Positions 1-9,005 are shown, counted from the stretch's first letter. The stretch: 64,000 nt of DNA from Lactonifactor sp050944855 (GCA_050944855.1 JBMNRU010000005.1:1-64000); one strand, 5' to 3'. Made by a program: numbers and translations. Notes: a model not told the origin generated them from the sequence alone.

Positions 1-106
1 GCCTTTCGGTTAGGCAGGTGGTTTCCCGTGTTATCTTACGGAGTAGTGCCTTTTTTCTGTCCCCCTTTCTTTAATCTACTTCTAACTTTCGTCCCTCTGG
101 ACGCAC
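1..106 (-). mobile_element. 5' end of a group II intron inserted in orf14, continues off the left edge
   Basis: Read on the minus strand from 106, the sequence starts GTGCGTCCAGAGGG, the GTGCG start typical of group II introns. It continues with blocks that closely resemble domain I of Ll.LtrB-type introns: GGCACTACTCCGTAAGATAA followed by ACACGGGAAACC and GCCTAACCGAAAGGC. The exon before it ends ...GGTATC at 107. Tn5397 of Clostridioides difficile is known to carry a group II intron in orf14, so this is probably the same kind of insertion. The reverse transcriptase and the 3' half lie outside the window. Confidence 0.85.
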
Positions 107-994
107 GATACCGACGTGCGTTACATATGTTCCAGAATTATAGGTCGAGTGGAAGAATACCAAGTCACCAGCTTTTGCCTGTGACAGCGGTATGTGCTGC
201 GTAGCGTCATACTGTGCCTGTGCGGTACGGGGCAGGCTGATACCAGCCTTTCCATAGCACCACTGGACCAGTCCCGAACAGTCAAAAGAGGTGTTGGGAT
301 TGCTGCCGCCAAACACATACTTCCAGCCTTGATATTTCAATGCTTCGTTGAAGATTTCCTGTGCGGTAGCGTCACTGAAACTAGGCATAGCTAAATACTG
401 GCTGACTAATTTTACATAGAACATATTTCCGTACCTGTAACGCCAGCCGCCATTTTCTTTTATGGAAATCTCATTTTTATAGGTGACTTTGACACCGCCG
501 GATTTGTCCTTTGCAAAACTGGACGCCAGTTCAAAGGTATATTTCCTGCCATGCTTCGCCACATAATCAATGAAGCCGCCGCCATAGTTATAGGCTTGTA
601 CCACCGTGTTAATATCACAGCCTTTTGATTCAGCGGACTTCAACAGTTCCGAGAAGTATTTACACCCCTGTTTGATGGATTCCTCCGTGGAAAGGGAGTT
701 CGGCGGCAGGCCGAGGGATTCTGACGATTGCATAACGTCCTCTGCTGTGCCGCCAGATTCCACCTGCATAATCGCAAGCAGGTAATTCACATAATCGGAA
801 ATCCCGTATTCCTTTGCATATTTTTCTACCGTAGGCTGATGTTTCAAAACTTCCTGTGACAGATTCAGTCCAGAGAAATCAAAGCCGGAAGCGCCGCTTT
901 CTTCATCATCTGCGGTCACGATAAACAGGAACAGGAGCAGGCAGAGAATCACCGTGAAAATCCCACCGAACACAGCAAAATGTCTTAGTTTCAT
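107..994 (-). CDS. Orf14-like cell-wall hydrolase (lysozyme-like + NlpC/P60), 5' exon interrupted by the intron
   Basis: Bifunctional peptidoglycan hydrolase that opens the wall for the mating channel, like CwlT of ICEBs1. Residues 1-28 form an N-terminal membrane anchor. Residues about 50-200 are the lysozyme-like domain (AIMQVESGG, with the likely catalytic Glu). From about residue 210 comes NlpC/P60 with the nucleophile in FDCSGLVQWCYG and the His in THVGI. The reading frame continues 11 codons into the intron and stops at 71, giving 307 residues. Without splicing the protein loses the end of the P60 domain, including the third catalytic position. The start overlaps the Orf15 stop by 4 nt (ATGA). 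Confidence 0.85.
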
Positions 995-3084
995 TTTCTG
1001 CCGCCTTTCTTACTGGTGGATTTTTTCACCGTAGATTGTGTTATATTTTTCTTTTGAACTGTCTTTGTCTGCGATTTTCGCTGTACCGTTTGTCGTGAAC
1101 CATCTGTAGCAGCTCCCGAATGTTTATCTGCCGGACGGGATTCTCTGACAGCCTGCGTTCTCACATTTTCCTGTGATTTTGTCACAGGTTCTTTAGTTTT
1201 GCTTGATTGCGGCTGCCCCTTTACCACTGTGACAGGACGTTCTTTGATATTCTGTTCCTGCCTTGAAGCTGTTGCCTTTGTATCGGATTTTGCAGGAACA
1301 GGCGTTGTCGCTGGCCGCCCATGCACTGGGGCAGCTCCTTTTGTCGCTGATCCATTGCTTTGTCGCTCCTTATCCTGTGCCTTATCCACTATCGGACGCT
1401 GTGGATTCTGTTTCTCTGATTGTGGCTGCTTTGATACCGATTTTTTATCTGTGATTCCACGGTTTGTAGTGGATTGCATTTCCTGTGTCTGGCTTGTAGA
1501 ACTATGTATTTCTGATTTTGATGCATTTTTCTTCTGGCTCGTTTTATCGGGTATAGCTGGCGGCTTTCCGTTATCTCCGCTATGGGAAGATGGCGTATTG
1601 TTTGGTCTGGAATGACCGCTGCCTGCTGATTTTGTATTATCTATCTTTTTTGTGGCAGAAGAAGCCGCCGCACCAGCGACACCGCCAGCAGCACCAGCCG
1701 CAACTGTTCTTCCGATTTTACGCTCTAAGCGTCTGGCTCTGCGGCTTAGGAACAGATAAGGCCTGCGCATGATACGTCTGCCAACCTGCTGTGTATCGTT
1801 TGCCTGTAAACTGAACATGGACATTAAATCCCCCAGCTTCATGTAAATACCAGCAAAGGTCACTATCTGCAAAAAGGCAGCCATAAAGAACGGATAGCCA
1901 GCAGAAATCGAGTAAAACATGGTAGAGATACTGAAAGCTGTGGTGATAATCAGCGTAATACCAGCTCGGAGCATAATCGTATTGAACAGCTTTGTAAGAG
2001 CTTTTTTTGCCATGCCCTCATAAGTTGGAATCATGGAGAGGATAAAGCTAACCGGCAGGAACATGGCGTAAATGATGAATAGTACCTGCGAAAATATCAT
2101 CATGCCCGTGAGCAGAAATACAAAGATGGAGATTCCAATATTGAAGATAAACAAAAATACCACCGTACCTAATCGGCTCATGGTCTTTGTAACGCTTAAA
2201 TTTGCATTATCCTTATCCTCGATTTCATCAATCACAATATCCTCCCTGTCGTCCGTATCCGGGCTTGCCGATAAGAGGCTTTCCACACGGTCAGCGCCAA
2301 GCGTTTCTATATCCGATTCCCCGTACTGTAAGAGCAGCCACGGTTGTTTTACCTGTATGGAAAACAGGCTGTCCCTTATCAAATCCACGCTGTCTTTCCC
2401 TTTGCTGTTGGAATCGGGCAGCACAATCTTTGTACCGAGCGATAACGCCGAATTGCTTATATCAGCGGAAAAGCCGTTGATTTTGCTGATATAGTTTGGG
2501 GCGTAGGCAATAAAAGACGCTGACAGGATAAATACCACAAGGAAATTCACGACCGCATGAACCGCTTTCGTCGTTTCCCTTTTGACAAGTCCTGTATAGG
2601 CGACATAGATACCCATTACCAGAATGAGGATAAGCAAAAATCCCACATAAAACCCCTCACTGGAAAAGCCGTTTTGTGTAACGCCAGCTAATGTCTGAAT
2701 GTTCTTTCCGATTGAGCTTGCGGTATCAGAGATAAAATCCAGCTTGTAGGCTTCCTGTACCACATATCCCGTCGCATTGGAGATATAAAGGCTCACCGTC
2801 CAGACAAAGTTTGTGATAGCATATAGTCCGTACTGAATACTTTTTCCGATACCGTCCAGCCAGTTCCACGGCAGCCAGTCCCAAGAGCTGTCAACATAAA
2901 AATCAAGCTGGTAATTCTCCAGGGGATATTTTGAATAGGCGTTCGCGTCGCTCACCGTATTGTCAACCAGGCCAGCCGCATGGGCGACCGTACCCGTGAC
3001 TGCCAGAAACACCAGCACACCAAGAATCACCGCAAGAGTGATAAGCAGCCAGCGGATTATCTTTTTCTTACGCATAGGCTTCAC
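991..3084 (-). CDS. Orf15-like conjugation channel membrane protein (VirB6/TrbL type)
   Basis: Polytopic membrane component of the type IV-like mating channel (ConG in ICEBs1). The 697-residue protein starts with a hydrophobic segment (about residues 8-32), followed by a periplasm-type region and about six more membrane segments up to residue ~440, including the long hydrophobic stretch VVFLFIFNIGISIFVFLLTG. The last ~240 residues are a cytoplasmic-looking tail rich in Lys, Ser, Thr and Gln, low in complexity, with an Ala/Gly run at its start. The gene overlaps orf16 upstream and orf14 downstream by 4 nt each, so translation is probably coupled. The tail varies a lot between family members. 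Confidence 0.88.
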   Translation of the reverse strand: MKPMRKKKIIRWLLITLAVILGVLVFLAVTGTVAHAAGLVDNTVSDANAYSKYPLENYQLDFYVDSSWDWLPWNWLDGIGKSIQYGLYAITNFVWTVSLYISNATGYVVQEAYKLDFISDTASSIGKNIQTLAGVTQNGFSSEGFYVGFLLILILVMGIYVAYTGLVKRETTKAVHAVVNFLVVFILSASFIAYAPNYISKINGFSADISNSALSLGTKIVLPDSNSKGKDSVDLIRDSLFSIQVKQPWLLLQYGESDIETLGADRVESLLSASPDTDDREDIVIDEIEDKDNANLSVTKTMSRLGTVVFLFIFNIGISIFVFLLTGMMIFSQVLFIIYAMFLPVSFILSMIPTYEGMAKKALTKLFNTIMLRAGITLIITTAFSISTMFYSISAGYPFFMAAFLQIVTFAGIYMKLGDLMSMFSLQANDTQQVGRRIMRRPYLFLSRRARRLERKIGRTVAAGAAGGVAGAAASSATKKIDNTKSAGSGHSRPNNTPSSHSGDNGKPPAIPDKTSQKKNASKSEIHSSTSQTQEMQSTTNRGITDKKSVSKQPQSEKQNPQRPIVDKAQDKERQSNGSATKGAAPVHGRPATTPVPAKSDTKATASRQEQNIKERPVTVVKGQPQSSKTKEPVTKSQENVRTQAVRESRPADKHSGAATDGSRQTVQRKSQTKTVQKKNITQSTVKKSTSKKGGRK

Positions 3085-5531
3085 CTCGTTTCCTCTGCCT
3101 GTATCGGCGGTCTGGTATCAAAGGCATGGAACAAATCAGCGAATACAGGGTGAATCTGGATAACGCCCACACGCCCGTATAAATCTTGAAACAGGCATTG
3201 CCCGTTCTCCAAATCCCTAAGCCGCTTCTGATTTCCCTCGTCCTCCTTATCCACACCGAAAAATTCAAGGGTATTCTTGATTTCCTTGATGTCCGTACTG
3301 CGAAAGGCAAATTTCAAGCCGATATTGTTCTTCATTTTCTCGTCGTCCACGTCGCCAGAGTTTTGTGTGACAAAGTAAACAGCGGCGTTCATGGAACGTC
3401 CGGCACGAATTAGCTTGTTGGAGAGTGCTTTCCCCTGTGCCACCTGTAAGAACGTCCACGCTTCGTCCAAATCTACCATCTTAAAAATGCTGCGGTCAGA
3501 ATGGATAAAGTCTAAGGCAAAGGTACTGATAACGATAAGCATTGCTACAGAAAGCAGCTCCATTGTGGTGTATTCTTCAAACTTTGTATCTTTATCGGGG
3601 AGTACAAGGTCTGCCACCTGTATGATGTTAAGCTGTCTGTCTAAGCTGATGGACTGCCCCACATCACCGTCCGAGAATAAAAGATGTGCAAAATCATAAT
3701 CAGTCATGCTTTCGATATGGTCTGCGATATTCTCTGCCACAGAAGAACCGCCTTTGCGGAGTTCATCAATGACACGGAGCAAGCCACGCTGCCTGCTCTG
3801 GGTGACAGAACGGATTGCTCGCCTTAATACAGGGAACTTCTCACCGTCACGGGAAGAAATACCCGTAAGGAATGTGAGTATGTCGATTGCCAGACTTTCA
3901 GCGTCCTTTGTACGCTTCATAATCACATACGGGTCAAGAAGTCCTCTGTTCTTATCCTCACTGGTGAGGTTGACAATTTTGATTTCATCTGCAATGTCGG
4001 GTAAGGTTTCCTGCCAGTTGCCACGCTCGGATTTCGGGTCTACAATGACCGCTTTCCCGCCAAACAGCACCGCATAATAGATGATAAGGTTGTTGCAGAA
4101 TGATTTCCCACCGCCAAGCGAACCAAGAAAAGCGGCAGCAAGGGCATTTGTCACCGAACCTTTTACGCCCTGTGCCGCAAGGCTGGGTTTCAGATAGACA
4201 TTTTTCCCTGTATCAAGGTTGTAGCCGATATAGATACCGTCGCTCTCCCCAAGCTGCTGTGTCGCACCGAACCCAAGCCCGGCGAGAAAATCCGAAGTGA
4301 CATACTGGATATAATCATTGATGTAACGCTTGCTTGATGGGATAAATTCCCCGTGAAGTCCTAACATATCCCCGAATGGGCGAACTAACTTCACGTTCAA
4401 ATCGTCATAGAAATCTTTGACTTCATCACAGCGGCGTTTCAGTTCGTCCAGAGAATCCGCCGCCACACGGATAACGTAAGAGAGCTTATACATGGATTCC
4501 TTTGACTGGTCGAGATTGGTTTCCAGCTCATTGACCGAATCCAGAGCGTCCATGACGTTGCTACCTGTTTCGTTGTTAGATTCCCAAGCATGATTATCTA
4601 GGTCTTTCAGCTCTTTCTTTTTGTTCCGAACCGTTGTTAGAGCTTTTTTGTTGGTGACGATTTCCACATTCATAGAAGTGGAAACAGGGAACGTGAATTG
4701 CTGCTGCTGGTAGTAAAAGATTTCCGAAGATGGAAAATCCAGCTCACCCACGATATTGTTAATCGTGAAGTAGGCAGCATACGTTGTCTGATCTTCACGC
4801 TCAATCTTTAGGTATCGCTGGTTTTCGGTTATCTGACAACGTGTAGGTCGGATAAGGTCATATCGCTTCACCAGTGTTTCTTTCTTTAATTTCTTTACTG
4901 GCAGCTCATAGGAATAATCGCTGTAGGCAACGCCTGTATTCCCGTAGATATGTTCCAAGAGATACCCAAAGTCGTTCTTATCCAGCCTGCGGAACTGAAA
5001 GCGGCGTGAGATTTTGCTTTCCAAGAGCTTTTCCATCTTCATGTAGCGGCTGATTTCATCATTGCTCATGGAAACAAAGTCACCCATCAGCTTGTGGTTG
5101 ACTTCATAGATGAAATCCGTAAAGGTCATAACCACTGATTTACGCATAGCTTTCAGATTGATTTCTTCCTCATTCACCAGCAGCTTGAAGCCAAGAAAAA
5201 AGCGGTAGTCAATCTGATTTTCCCCAATCATTTCAACCAACGCTTCGGTCTGTTCATCTACTTTTTTACAGGCAATCTCTTTTAACCTGCCTGTGATTCC
5301 TTTTTTGGAACGCTCCTGTACCGCCCGTAAGCTGTCCTCTGTGGCAATCTGTAAGGCATGGATTTTCCCGTCACGGTTCTGGGCGATAAGCTGGCGGAAG
5401 TTATCATGCACCAGATACTTTTCCTCGGGTGACAGGAACGAATAATTGTAAGGTGTCAGCTCATAGTAGGCGAAGCACTCACCGTCATGGTTGAACACCA
5501 GATTATTTTCTATATATTTAATTGGGAACAT
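3081..5531 (-). CDS. Orf16-like VirB4-family conjugation ATPase
   Basis: Energises the mating channel (ConE in ICEBs1). The 816-residue protein has an N-terminal VirB4 domain. Its C-terminal AAA+/HerA-like ATPase has Walker A GSLGGGKS near residue 470 and a Walker B-like strand ending in VDLDEAW near residue 700, followed by RAGRSMNAAVYFVTQNSGD, a stretch typical of VirB4 and TraC proteins. No membrane segment is obvious, so it likely docks on membrane partners. The start ATG overlaps the end of orf17 by 14 nt. Length and motifs are normal for Tn916 Orf16 and nothing looks damaged. Confidence 0.93.
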   Translation of the reverse strand: MFPIKYIENNLVFNHDGECFAYYELTPYNYSFLSPEEKYLVHDNFRQLIAQNRDGKIHALQIATEDSLRAVQERSKKGITGRLKEIACKKVDEQTEALVEMIGENQIDYRFFLGFKLLVNEEEINLKAMRKSVVMTFTDFIYEVNHKLMGDFVSMSNDEISRYMKMEKLLESKISRRFQFRRLDKNDFGYLLEHIYGNTGVAYSDYSYELPVKKLKKETLVKRYDLIRPTRCQITENQRYLKIEREDQTTYAAYFTINNIVGELDFPSSEIFYYQQQQFTFPVSTSMNVEIVTNKKALTTVRNKKKELKDLDNHAWESNNETGSNVMDALDSVNELETNLDQSKESMYKLSYVIRVAADSLDELKRRCDEVKDFYDDLNVKLVRPFGDMLGLHGEFIPSSKRYINDYIQYVTSDFLAGLGFGATQQLGESDGIYIGYNLDTGKNVYLKPSLAAQGVKGSVTNALAAAFLGSLGGGKSFCNNLIIYYAVLFGGKAVIVDPKSERGNWQETLPDIADEIKIVNLTSEDKNRGLLDPYVIMKRTKDAESLAIDILTFLTGISSRDGEKFPVLRRAIRSVTQSRQRGLLRVIDELRKGGSSVAENIADHIESMTDYDFAHLLFSDGDVGQSISLDRQLNIIQVADLVLPDKDTKFEEYTTMELLSVAMLIVISTFALDFIHSDRSIFKMVDLDEAWTFLQVAQGKALSNKLIRAGRSMNAAVYFVTQNSGDVDDEKMKNNIGLKFAFRSTDIKEIKNTLEFFGVDKEDEGNQKRLRDLENGQCLFQDLYGRVGVIQIHPVFADLFHAFDTRPPIQAEETR

Positions 5532-5907
5532 ACATCACACTCCTAACTGTCGTAATAACGGGATTGAATTTCTCCTGTTTCAGTTTGACGGCTTTTCCTG
5601 CATAGGTCACTTTTGGACGGAGCAGAAATGAGATACAGGATTTTAGGAATCCAAACGGTTTCTTTCCGTCAAAGGTCTTTTGTGATACAAACCAAGTGAA
5701 CGCTACCGGGATTCCAAAGTATTTGAGGAATGCACCGTCAATCATGGAAAGCGGCGGCAGCTCCCCAAAGAGAATCACAAAAAACAGCGACAGGACAAAC
5801 CAGGCCATCTGGCTGAATGTGAGGGGGAACGGGAGCTGAAAGTCGTTGATTGCGTAAATGACTTTTTCCACGCTCCAAATGCTTGTATAACTTTTGATTT
5901 TCTTCAA
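5518..5907 (-). CDS. Orf17-like TcpE-family conjugation membrane protein
   Basis: Small membrane protein of 129 residues, related to TcpE and ICEBs1 ConD, needed to assemble the channel with the VirB4 ATPase. Two hydrophobic segments lie close together at about residues 30-70 (MAWFVLSLFFVILFGELPPL and the stretch to FTWFVSQKTF). Translation probably starts at TTG (5907): AAGGAG sits 9 nt upstream and no closer ATG has a ribosome site. The rest of the protein is basic and cytoplasmic-looking. It lies directly upstream of orf16 with a 14-nt overlap, matching the Tn916 order. Confidence 0.85.
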   Translation of the reverse strand: MKKIKSYTSIWSVEKVIYAINDFQLPFPLTFSQMAWFVLSLFFVILFGELPPLSMIDGAFLKYFGIPVAFTWFVSQKTFDGKKPFGFLKSCISFLLRPKVTYAGKAVKLKQEKFNPVITTVRSVMYVPN

Positions 5908-6034
5908 GTTTCACAGCTCCTTTCTTTAAAGATTTTTCTTTACATGGAAACAGCAGCCTATATTTCAAGACTGCTGCATAAAAAATACCAGTATCATTCA
6001 CTGGCTGATAATAAAATATATTCAGTTGTAGTTA

Positions 6035-6523
6035 TTAATACGGACATTCAAACACGCCGTGATTGGTGACAACAAATCGCCCCTCCAAATCAAGGTCACG
6101 CCCGTAGGCTTCATAGTCTATGTAACTATGGATTCTGTCTGGTATTTCCCCCAGACTTTGAAGCTCATCTATGAAGTAATAGGCAACGTCTGTCATATCG
6201 TCACAATCAGGGTATTGGATAATATCGTCTGCGTGTTCACACAATTCTTCTAAGCTGCTGAAACAACAGAGCAGCTCCGATAATTCGTCCTGTATATCCT
6301 CTGGTAAATCCTCCACCATTTCACACAGGCGGTTGACTTCCTCAATAGGCGTGTATTCGTCAATCGTAAAGGGCAGCTCATAATCATGGATTGCGTATTC
6401 TTCGTATTCATCATTCAAGCCGATACGCTCTGCCATCTCATCATAATCAATGGGCGGCGTGAACCATGCGCCCACAAGCTCACCCTCATTGTATTTACCG
6501 AGGTTCGCGATATAAACCTGCAT
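6035..6523 (-). CDS. ardA: ArdA-like antirestriction protein (second in transcription order)
   Basis: ArdA proteins are acidic mimics of B-form DNA that block type I restriction enzymes and protect the incoming single-to-double-stranded element. The 162 residues are strongly acidic with few basic residues. The family-typical start VYIANLGKYNEGELVGAWF is followed by PIDYDEMAERIGL and a C-terminal YDYEAYGRDLDLEG-like stretch. It follows a diverged paralogue at 6547-7050 with a 23-nt gap, so the ICE carries two ArdA genes where Tn916 has one (orf18). Confidence 0.9.
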   Translation of the reverse strand: MQVYIANLGKYNEGELVGAWFTPPIDYDEMAERIGLNDEYEEYAIHDYELPFTIDEYTPIEEVNRLCEMVEDLPEDIQDELSELLCCFSSLEELCEHADDIIQYPDCDDMTDVAYYFIDELQSLGEIPDRIHSYIDYEAYGRDLDLEGRFVVTNHGVFECPY

Positions 6524-6546
6524 TTCTTCGATAGCACATCACCCCT

Positions 6547-7050
6547 TTACTGATAACGGAACACACCGCTGGTTGTGAAAAGGTATTGGTCGTCCATTTC
6601 CAGCTCGTTTCCGTAGGAATGATAGTCGATATGTTTTAGAAGTTCATGAGGAATCTCACCGAAAATGTATTCCTCACAGATAAGGTATTCTGCAAGCGCC
6701 GCACCGTCGCCCACATCATAGTAACGTATCTCGTCCTTATGGTCGATAAATTCATCAAAGCTGGAAAACCATTTCTGCTGAATAGCTTTCATTTCATTAC
6801 CGATAGGCGTACCCTCCATTTCAAGCACCATGCGGCAGTTGGCGTTGATTTCCCAGAGTGGCATATCGCTGCGAATATCAAAGGGCAGCTCATAGTCTGC
6901 AATCTCAATCTGTTCCTCATGTTCAACGCCGAGCTTCTCTCTGACTTCTTCAAAATCCACAGGGCAGTTGAACCAATCGCCAGCGTATTCCTCGTCACCG
7001 TCACGGTAAGGTTTTGTATTGTTTAAGAGATAGATTCTCATTTCCTGCAA
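6547..7050 (-). CDS. ArdA-like antirestriction protein (first in transcription order)
   Basis: Second ArdA paralogue of 167 residues, acidic throughout. It has the family layout: RIYLLNNTKPYRDGDEEYAGDWF at the start, PVDFEEVREKLGVEHEEQ, then LPFDIRSDMPLWEINANC, ending in HIDYHSYGNELEMDDQY. The two copies are clearly diverged from each other and may counter different restriction systems (inference). The frame can start at TTG (7050), which has AAGGAAG 9 nt upstream, or at ATG (7041), which is less well placed; I prefer TTG. A region with two hairpins lies just upstream. Confidence 0.88.
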   Translation of the reverse strand: MQEMRIYLLNNTKPYRDGDEEYAGDWFNCPVDFEEVREKLGVEHEEQIEIADYELPFDIRSDMPLWEINANCRMVLEMEGTPIGNEMKAIQQKWFSSFDEFIDHKDEIRYYDVGDGAALAEYLICEEYIFGEIPHELLKHIDYHSYGNELEMDDQYLFTTSGVFRYQ

Positions 7051-7150
7051 GGCGTGTCACTTCCTTTCTTTCTATATTTTTGTATTTTCCAGTGTTCGGT
7101 TTTTCTTTGTGTACCATTCCGTCACCCCCTTTTCATTCCCCCTATGCCCG

Positions 7151-7192
7151 AACTCCCATAGAGGGAGTTGTAAGTTTGCGTGTCCGCAAACT
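7151..7192. repeat. Two adjacent perfect hairpins in the ICE transfer operon
   Basis: AACTCCC/GGGAGTT (7151-7157 with 7163-7169) is followed 3 nt later by AGTTTGCG/CGCAAACT (7173-7180 with 7185-7192, loop TGTC). They lie in the 150-bp gap between the stop of the Orf19-like gene and ardA. Neither is followed by a T-run on the minus strand, so they look like RNA processing or stability structures rather than a terminator. Confidence 0.55.
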
Positions 7193-7200
7193 GATGATTC

Positions 7201-7422
7201 TTACGCCCCGATGATTTTATTGAATAACTGTAACAGTACATCTTTTACGCCAGCGGCATTGAATACCAATCCGACAGCGATTAAGGCAACCACCAGAAAT
7301 CCGATAAGTTTGGAAAACTCACGCTTGAAACCGAGATACACCCCGATAACAGCGATTGCCATAAGCACTAAGCTCTGTGCATTACTTAAAAACCAGTTGT
7401 ATAAGTTCTGTCCGAAATTCAT
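7201..7422 (-). CDS. Orf19-like small conjugation membrane protein
   Basis: Protein of 73 residues with two membrane segments: about 16-34 (LVLMAIAVIGVYLGF) and 43-62 (FLVVALIAVGLVFNA). Position and size match Tn916 Orf19 and the small membrane protein ConC of ICEBs1, a part of the mating channel. The start ATG overlaps by 4 nt the stop of the tiny gene at 7419-7541, and a ribosome site GAAAGGAGAAAG precedes it. Nothing catalytic is visible, so the role rests on context. Confidence 0.8.
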   Translation of the reverse strand: MNFGQNLYNWFLSNAQSLVLMAIAVIGVYLGFKREFSKLIGFLVVALIAVGLVFNAAGVKDVLLQLFNKIIGA

Positions 7423-7541
7423 GATTTCTTTCTCCTTTCCATCATTTCAAAATCTTTGTCCGCGGCTTTACCAGCCTGCATAAGATACATCGTAACTACT
7501 CCGATACCAGCACCAAGTGATACCAGAAATAAATCAAACAA
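7419..7541 (-). CDS. Very small membrane protein (DUF3789-like)
   Basis: A 40-residue frame between orf20 and the Orf19-like gene. It has one hydrophobic segment (LFLVSLGAGIGVVTMYLMQAG) and a charged tail (KAADKDFEMMERRKKS), the pattern of the DUF3789 proteins found at this place in Tn916-type elements. The likely start is TTG at 7541, with AGGA about 8 nt upstream; no ATG is available in frame. Its stop overlaps the next start (ATGA), which supports real translation. Confidence 0.65.
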   Translation of the reverse strand: MFDLFLVSLGAGIGVVTMYLMQAGKAADKDFEMMERRKKS

Positions 7542-7557
7542 AATATGTTTCCTGCCG

Positions 7558-8556
7558 TCATTCCTCCGTTTCTGTAATCATTTCTTTTGTGGAAGCTGTC
7601 TGTTGTTCAATGAGTTTCCTGTGGCGCTCGGTCAGCTTCGCATGGTCTAAAATATCTTTAAGGTACGTCGTACCGTTGGTACGGTCAATCTTCTCTAAGA
7701 CTTTCCATGTAGGGGCTACCTGCCTGCTTATCCAGTTCAGCGTCCGTGTGAGCGTGTACGGTTCTGGTTTGGCCGTCAGTTTCAAACGTCCACGGTCAGA
7801 ACCGATAAAGTACGCCCATTTCTCATTGGTTTTCCATTCGCTGCGCCGTTTTTCCACCTCCTTGTCAGCGAACCTCATATAGCGGTTAATAATAGCAAAA
7901 GCGGTACGTTCTGCGTCATAGTGGGTCAACAGGTCACGCACCGCATGACAGGCCCGCTCATTTTTCAGCCGGATTTCAAAACGGTTCTTGATTTTCGTAT
8001 CTTCAATGGGAATATCGTATTTAACGTATTGCTCATAGTCCTTTTCGTAGATACAGAAATAAACCTCCGATTTGAGCGAACCGATATAAAGTGTATTTCC
8101 CATACCGTATTTATCCTGTTCGTTGCTTCTTACCAACTCACCGCTGCGGTAACTTTTGAAGCTGCGGAATACGGAAATACATTCTTCATGGCTGCATTTC
8201 TCTGTCAGCTCTGGAATATCTAAAATCCCTGCCATATCGTTAATGGCAAGGTCAAGACGTTTCATTACCCCTCCCTCCATCAGAGCGTCCATGAGAAAGT
8301 CATACCAGCTCCTATGCTGTGCCAGCAGGTAACTTTCCATCTGCCGGCAGCCTTTGCCTTTCAGCTCCAATAACGTGCCTTTTTCCTTATCGGGTGAAGC
8401 CAGCACGAACACATCACCCAGCACATAATGTTCCACATAAGAGTAGAACCCGTAATCCTCATGTATCATCACATCAAGCCGAAGTTTAAGAATATCCTCG
8501 ACCACGTGCCGAACGTCCTGTGTGGGAAATCGGATTCTGACATAGTCAAACAGCAT
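7558..8556 (-). CDS. Orf20-like MobT relaxase (Rep_trans family), ATG-started part
   Basis: Nicks oriT and pilots the strand through the coupling protein; homologous to NicK of ICEBs1 and rolling-circle initiators. The 332-residue frame begins MLFDYVRIRFPTQDV and contains GNTLYIGS...VYFCIYEKDYEQ, typical of the Rep_trans domain. Full-length MobT proteins have about 70 more N-terminal residues with a helix-turn-helix. That region is present here (8557-8773) and stays in frame with this ORF, but its only ATG is one base out of frame. Either a non-ATG start is used or a single-base change truncates the protein to the catalytic part. Confidence 0.87.
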   Translation of the reverse strand: MLFDYVRIRFPTQDVRHVVEDILKLRLDVMIHEDYGFYSYVEHYVLGDVFVLASPDKEKGTLLELKGKGCRQMESYLLAQHRSWYDFLMDALMEGGVMKRLDLAINDMAGILDIPELTEKCSHEECISVFRSFKSYRSGELVRSNEQDKYGMGNTLYIGSLKSEVYFCIYEKDYEQYVKYDIPIEDTKIKNRFEIRLKNERACHAVRDLLTHYDAERTAFAIINRYMRFADKEVEKRRSEWKTNEKWAYFIGSDRGRLKLTAKPEPYTLTRTLNWISRQVAPTWKVLEKIDRTNGTTYLKDILDHAKLTERHRKLIEQQTASTKEMITETEE

Positions 8557-8773
8557 TGTGAGCGGTGATTCCGGGTTGAACCGTTCCAGTGTTTGCAGAA
8601 GATTCTTCTTTACTTCTTCACTGGGAATGGCCGCCCCTTTTTCAATCTGGTTCAGATATTGTCTGGAAATGCCTGTTTCAACCGCCAGCTTGTTTTGTGA
8701 CAGCCCGTAAGAAATGCGCTTTTCCCTTAAATCAGTTATCCAGCCCGTATCATTCAGTAAAAATCCCTCCCAT
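8557..8773 (-). other. N-terminal helix-turn-helix region of orf20, out of frame with its ATG
   Basis: In frame with the relaxase this stretch encodes LLNDTGWITDLREKRISYGL, then SQNKLAVETGISRQYLNQIE and KGAAIPSEE, a clear XRE-type helix-turn-helix as in longer MobT proteins. The ATG at 8773, preceded by no stop in its own first codons, is separated from the relaxase ATG by 217 nt, that is 72 codons plus one base. Removing one T from the T5 run (plus-strand A5 at 8759-8763) would give MGGILLND... and a 404-residue protein. The open frame extends back to about 8860 but has no ATG. This may be a real frameshift, a sequencing error, or use of a rare start. Confidence 0.7.
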
Positions 8774-8886
8774 CTGAAAAAGGTGTCAAATGAAACCCTG
8801 TTCTTTTGACACCCTGTGTGAAATCCCCAAGCCCTGAATTTTCAAGGACTTTCCGATATTAAATTGACGGTTTCCAGTTGATTTGT

Positions 8887-8937
8887 GCCCCCCTGTTAGA
8901 TACCGGGGGCGAATGGTTGGTGTGGCTTACGCCACCC
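8887..8937. other. oriT: oriT of the ICE: 24-bp GC-rich inverted repeat with nick region
   Basis: GCCCCCC...CGGGGGC flank TGTTAGATA at 8887-8910. On the minus strand this reads CCCCCGGTATCTAACAGGGG, nearly the same as the known nick-site palindrome of Tn916 and ICEBs1 (CTAACAGGGGGG). A second hairpin, GTGGC-TTAC-GCCAC, lies at 8921-8934. It sits between orf20 and orf21, as oriT does in Tn916. Confidence 0.85.
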
Positions 8938-9005
8938 CAACACAGGCTAGTCCGTACCTGCGGCTTTCGCTCCGCACGCCGCCTGTCCGTCCTGCCTGCT
9001 CTGGA

